A DNA stretch of 64,000 nt from Hymenobacter roseosalivarius DSM 11622 (GTDB lineage Bacteria > Bacteroidota > Bacteroidia > Cytophagales > Hymenobacteraceae), in NCBI RefSeq assembly GCF_900176135.1, contig NZ_FWWW01000039.1, forward strand, positions 99,055-163,054. The letters are read 5' to 3'. The notes under the pieces are model-generated. The model worked only from the letters and a program-made list of their open reading frames with translations. It made no database searches and was not told where the DNA came from. Made by a program: the position numbers and the translations under genes. The first letter of the stretch is position 1; each line of letters opens with the position of its first letter. Positions 60,798-64,000 of this stretch are shown here, in pieces.

Positions 60798-62012
60798 TCA
60801 TTTCTGCGCTTTCTTGCCCATGGGGGCGGCCTTGGCTACTGTCGGCGACACCAGCTGGCCATTGCGCACAACCACGGTACCGTCTACTTCCACGGTAGCG
60901 TTGGCAATGGGAAAGCTGTAGCTGGTCGCCGCCTGGTTCTGACCGCCAAGCAGCTCATTGTTGCCGATAGCCAGATACACCATTCCGGCGGCCGTAGAAG
61001 GATTGAAGCCTTTTTGTTCCTGCGGCTTCATGGCTGGGTTTAGGCCAATGGAAAAGTAGCCTAGCTGCATCATACCAGGATCATACGACGCGAGCGACTT
61101 CTGAAAGTCTTCTGAGCCGGCGTCGGCGCGGGAGTTAGCCAACTGACCATTTTTCAGCTCGGCCTTAAAGCCTTGCATGGGTTTCCCATTCCACGTAGTA
61201 GGCGAGGCCTCTAACCGGCCCGTGGCGGATGTTTCCTGGCAGGTACCATAGATCCGCCCACCGGGGAGGGACGCCGTACGATTATAGATGAGCTTCTCCT
61301 GCTGATCGGCCGCGGTGAGCACGCCGTCGTCAACAAAGACCGGGCGGGCGGCGAGCTGAAAAGTTAAGTTGGTGCCCGTGGGGGAGGTGATATGTACTTT
61401 TTTGCCCGTGGTCAGCAGCTGTTTCAGTTGCTGCGCCTGCGTTGCAACGGCCGTATAATCAGTGCCAATGCCCGCCCAAATCATCTGTTCGTAGCTTGGG
61501 TAGTCAAGCTGCTGATTCGCTGCAAGGCTTTTGCTAGGGTAGCTCACAAAGACGCCCCGAATCTTGGCGGCATCCAGCTTTTTGCTTAACCCGGCATCCG
61601 CCGCCACTTTCGCAAATTTGGCCTGGCGGGCCGGAGTGATGCCGGCCAGTACGGCCTTGCTGTCTTCTAATTGGGGCAGCGTGATTAGTACATCCGCCTG
61701 CAATAGCCAGTTGTCGCTTTTGGAGGCTTGAATCGCCGATTCTGGCATTTCTACGTCGATGGCATGCGCTACCTTATCAGTATTCACCATCATCTCCGGC
61801 TGCCCACCCACGCGGGCTACTTCCACGGCAATAGCCTCCATTAGCGGCATGGTATGCTTGCCGCCCGTAATCATCACTAGTTCGCCGGGCTTCACGCCGG
61901 CAGAGGTGTTTACTATTTGCTTGGCTATCTGCTCATAATTCTGCCCGAATACGGGACTGGCCATCAAAAGCAGGCCTAGTAGCCCACTGGTTGCTGCATA
62001 ACGGTTTCTCAT
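60798..62012 (-). CDS. M29 aminopeptidase-like secreted protein, metal ligands replaced
   Basis: About 404 residues from the ATG at 62012 with signal peptide ATSGLLGLLLMASPVFGQ. The fold follows M29 aminopeptidases: KQIVNTSAGVKPGELVMITG, VEVARVGGQPEMMVNTDKVA, then VHITSPTGTNLTFQLAARPV. Expected ligand motifs are altered: LPSGEV-type Glu reads LPGGRIYG, the E in ELGxGxNP reads MQLGYFSIGLNP, HIALG reads VYLAIGNNE, and HxD reads ATSYSFPI. It may be a non-catalytic secreted homologue. The C-terminus is basic (APMGKKAQK). Confidence 0.75.
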   Translation of the reverse strand: MRNRYAATSGLLGLLLMASPVFGQNYEQIAKQIVNTSAGVKPGELVMITGGKHTMPLMEAIAVEVARVGGQPEMMVNTDKVAHAIDVEMPESAIQASKSDNWLLQADVLITLPQLEDSKAVLAGITPARQAKFAKVAADAGLSKKLDAAKIRGVFVSYPSKSLAANQQLDYPSYEQMIWAGIGTDYTAVATQAQQLKQLLTTGKKVHITSPTGTNLTFQLAARPVFVDDGVLTAADQQEKLIYNRTASLPGGRIYGTCQETSATGRLEASPTTWNGKPMQGFKAELKNGQLANSRADAGSEDFQKSLASYDPGMMQLGYFSIGLNPAMKPQEQKGFNPSTAAGMVYLAIGNNELLGGQNQAATSYSFPIANATVEVDGTVVVRNGQLVSPTVAKAAPMGKKAQK

Positions 62013-62053
62013 GTTGGTTGGGATTGAGGGTGAGGGGTAGACAGGTAAAAAAG

Positions 62054-62089
62054 AAAAGGCCGGGGCAGCCACCGCCGCCCCGGCCTTTT
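62054..62089. terminator. Strong hairpin upstream of the M29-like gene
   Basis: AAAAGGCCGGGGC / GCCCCGGCCTTTT (62054-62066, 62077-62089). It lies immediately upstream of the start, so it is either a terminator of a former + strand gene or a leader element. Confidence 0.75.
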
Positions 62090-62607
62090 GGTCGTGAACA
62101 GTAAGTTAATAAAGCGGTGTATTAAATTTTTATTTAATTATACAAATAATATTTATAAATATATCTATAAAAAATAAGCGTATGAATATATACAATCCTT
62201 ATTTCTCATTTCACCGGTGCTAGTGGCCTTTTCAGCAAGTAATTACCAATCAAATAATTATAATGATCACTGCCACCGCCACGCTTGTACAGTGTGTTTG
62301 CCAGCTACCGCTTAGCTGCTCTGCTTCACTGACGCGAGTTAAGCCTACTTTAACTCATGATGAACTCCGTCGGGCGGCGCCTCCCTATTAATAGAGTAAT
62401 ACTTGTGGTGTTCGTCGGAGGAATTCTCTTCTACGTTCAATGTCACTTCAACTGGGCCTTTTCTTACTCAGTGCTCAGGATGGTGCGTTGCGGCCTCGGG
62501 GTTAAAAATTCAGTCAGCCCCGTATGCTCAGCTAAAAAAGCCCCCCGACTACGCTTGACAAGCGAGTAACTGCCAAGTCGGGGCAGTTGTACTCGGGCTT
62601 CCGAAAC
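62090..62607. other. Intergenic region, AT-rich at its left end
   Basis: 62105-62210 is very AT-rich and probably contains promoters. The remainder holds a half-terminator, GCTAAAAAAGCCCCCCGAC (62532-62550), without a matching arm. A 70-codon frame at 62357-62569 has no protein-like pattern and is not accepted. Confidence 0.45.
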
Positions 62608-62710
62608 TCAGAACGCTGGGTTTACCGTGGCACGCAGCACTGGGGGCATTTATGTGGTGCACCACCATACTCAGGCCGGCCGCTACCAGAGCCAATGCGT
62701 GCTGGAGTAA
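62608..62710 (+). pseudogene. Possible relic of a T9SS sorting domain
   Basis: In one + frame this stretch reads AGFTVARSTGGIYVVHHHTQ then AGRYQSQCVLE and a TAA at 62708-62710. The pattern GGIYVV...T.AG...S...VLE resembles the last two strands of a type IX C-terminal sorting domain. The frame is closed by a stop at about 62565 and no upstream gene remains, so at most it is a fragment. Confidence 0.3.
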
Positions 62711-62728
62711 ACGAGCGCGCACGGCTAC

Positions 62729-63906
62729 TTAAATTTCCAGCTTAAAAAAGCCCCCCTTGCCTTTTAGAGAGGATTGCCGGATGACCAAGTCGCCGGAGAT
62801 GACAAAGGTGCGAGGTTGAAGATCTTCCTTCTGGCGCATCTGCTCTAGGAATAGTCGTGCCGCTTGCTGACCGATGCGGTAAGGATGAAGGTCAACGGTG
62901 GTAAGTCCCGGCTCGATCATGGGGGCCATAAACTCGTCGCCGAACTCTACCACTGCCATGTCCCCTGGCACTCGCAGACCGCGCTTTTTGAGGGCTACTA
63001 ATAAATCGAAGGCATTGATGTAGTTGATGGCAAAAATAGCGTCGGGCGGCTCGGGCAGGGCCAGCCAGGCATTCAGGGCAGCTACGGCCTCCGCTGGCTG
63101 AAACTCAATGTGAATTTCGTGCTCCGGGCGGAGGGGGAGCTGGTTGCGTTTAAGCGCATGCTGGTAGCCCGCCAATCGATTACGGCTAATCAGCAACGAC
63201 TCGGGGCCCGCCAGGATAGCAATACACCGCGCGCCCTGCTCAATCAGGTGCTCCGTCACAGTGAAAGCGCCGTTCCAGTCGTCCAGAATCACTTTGGCAC
63301 TGTCTACTTCATTGCTCACCCTATCGAAGTGCACGATAGGAATACCGCGGCAGGCCAAAGGCTTTACGTGGTCGAAATTTCGGGTTTCGCGGGAGTGGCA
63401 GATCAGCAGCCCGTCCACGCGGCTGGCGATAAGTGCCTGCACGTTAGTTACTTCCACCTCATACGACTCCTTCGACTGGCAGATCATTACGCGGTAGCCT
63501 GCCTCTGATACTACCTGCTGAATACCGCTAATGGCAGTGGCAAAAAACGGCCGTTCGATGTCAGGTATCACGACGCCAATGGTTTTGGTTTCGCTGCTCT
63601 TAAGCTCTGGGCCAGTAAGTTAGGTTGATAATCCAGCTGTCGGACCACATCAATAATTGCCTGTTGGGTATTAGAGTTAATATCCGAGTGATCATTAAGC
63701 GCCCGCGACACCGTGGACGGCGCAACGCCCAGCACTTTCGCCACATCGCTGATCGTGGTTTGGTGGCGTTTGCGCTCGGGTCCTAGCAACGCCTTATTAT
63801 CCGTGAAGTGATAGCCACAGGTCTTACAGAAGAACCGTTGGCGGCCCCGAATGAAGCCTGCCCCCATCACCGCATCAGCGGAGGTACACTTTGTGCATTT
63901 AATCAT
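62729..63906 (-). pseudogene. Zinc-ribbon/LacI-type regulator interrupted by a frameshift
   Basis: From the ATG at 63906 the first part has a zinc ribbon (CTKC at residues 4-7, CKTC at 27-30, like IS1 InsA N-termini). A LacI helix-turn-helix follows: TTISDVAKVLGVAPSTVSRA, then LNDHSDINSNTQQAIIDVVR and LDYQPNLLAQSL. This frame ends at TGA (63568-63570). The sugar-binding domain continues in another frame (SSETKTIGVVIPDIERPFFA ... DGLLICHSRE ... PPDAIFAINY). One base missing around 63592-63604 would rejoin them; the span plus one base is divisible by three. A real mutation and a sequencing error cannot be told apart here. Confidence 0.82.
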
Positions 63907-64000
63907 AAGATGAATAGTATTTTTCGGAGTAGCCAAACGGTAGTGAGAAAGCACTGCGAAATATCCTCCTTGATTATTCGAAAATAATCTAAAATTATTT

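Noticed and set aside
62357..62569. 70-codon + frame in the last intergenic region
   Set aside because: It ends in a half-terminator word and shows no protein-like pattern.

Overview
The window is chromosomal DNA from a member of the Bacteroidota, most likely a Hymenobacter or close relative (inference). The support is mid-to-high G+C content, a protein with a type IX secretion C-terminal sorting domain, Bacteroidota-type promoters (TTTG...TAnnTTTG, clearest before rplU), paired DUF4783 genes, a BlaI/M56 pair carrying TonB-plug-like and PepSY-like modules, and AT-rich leaders without strong Shine-Dalgarno sites. Most of it is an ordinary gene-dense core and accessory chromosome. No prophage, CRISPR array, rRNA or intact insertion sequence was seen.

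Layout. 0.2-5.6 kb: gpmI with an overlapping lipoprotein gene, two DUF4783 paralogues, nadC, a YcxB-like membrane protein and a lipoprotein. 5.8-14.2 kb: methyltransferase, ZIP transporter, cbpM/DnaJ-like pair, DUF3140, DUF6799, an RlpA/GH25 cell-wall pair, VF530, an Hsp20-like gene, a hydrolase-fold protein without its catalytic serine, and a broken hsp20. 14.4-24.9 kb: Gfo/Idh/MocA oxidoreductase, GH43, GNAT, a secreted DRGH nuclease and a 1594-residue T9SS protein. 25-31 kb: a self-regulated blaI-M56-plug operon, pirin and an M13 peptidase. 31-46 kb: HAD, hydrolases, creatininase family, DUF4269, aspA, an SDR with an ACP-like gene, TPM, M48, and a Tat-exported oxidoreductase.

46-54 kb is the most unusual part. 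The ribonucleotide reductase genes nrdB and nrdA are separated by a 262-bp inverted-repeat element, and each is preceded by DnaA-box-like sequences. The last 114 bp of nrdA occur twice. Between the two copies sits a HicA/HicB-like pair in convergent orientation, with hicA starting nine bases after the nrdA stop. Beyond the outer copy is a strikingly AT-rich KAP-family P-loop ATPase, a plausible defence gene. 54-64 kb: rplU-rpmA, cyclase, hydrolase, hemW, a BamA/TamA-like outer-membrane protein, initiator tRNA-Met, an M29-like secreted protein that appears to lack its metal ligands, and a frameshifted zinc-ribbon/LacI regulator.

Overlying the genes is a highly iterated non-palindromic word, GGGGGGC followed by AA or TT. 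By eye it occurs about 58 times (about 0.9 per kb), in genes and between them and in different reading frames. It leaves recurring peptides (IAPQ, GGFF, GGK, GAK) in unrelated proteins and forms half of many terminators. It is absent from the AT-rich KAP segment. Families of palindromic REP/MITE-like repeats are also scattered between genes.
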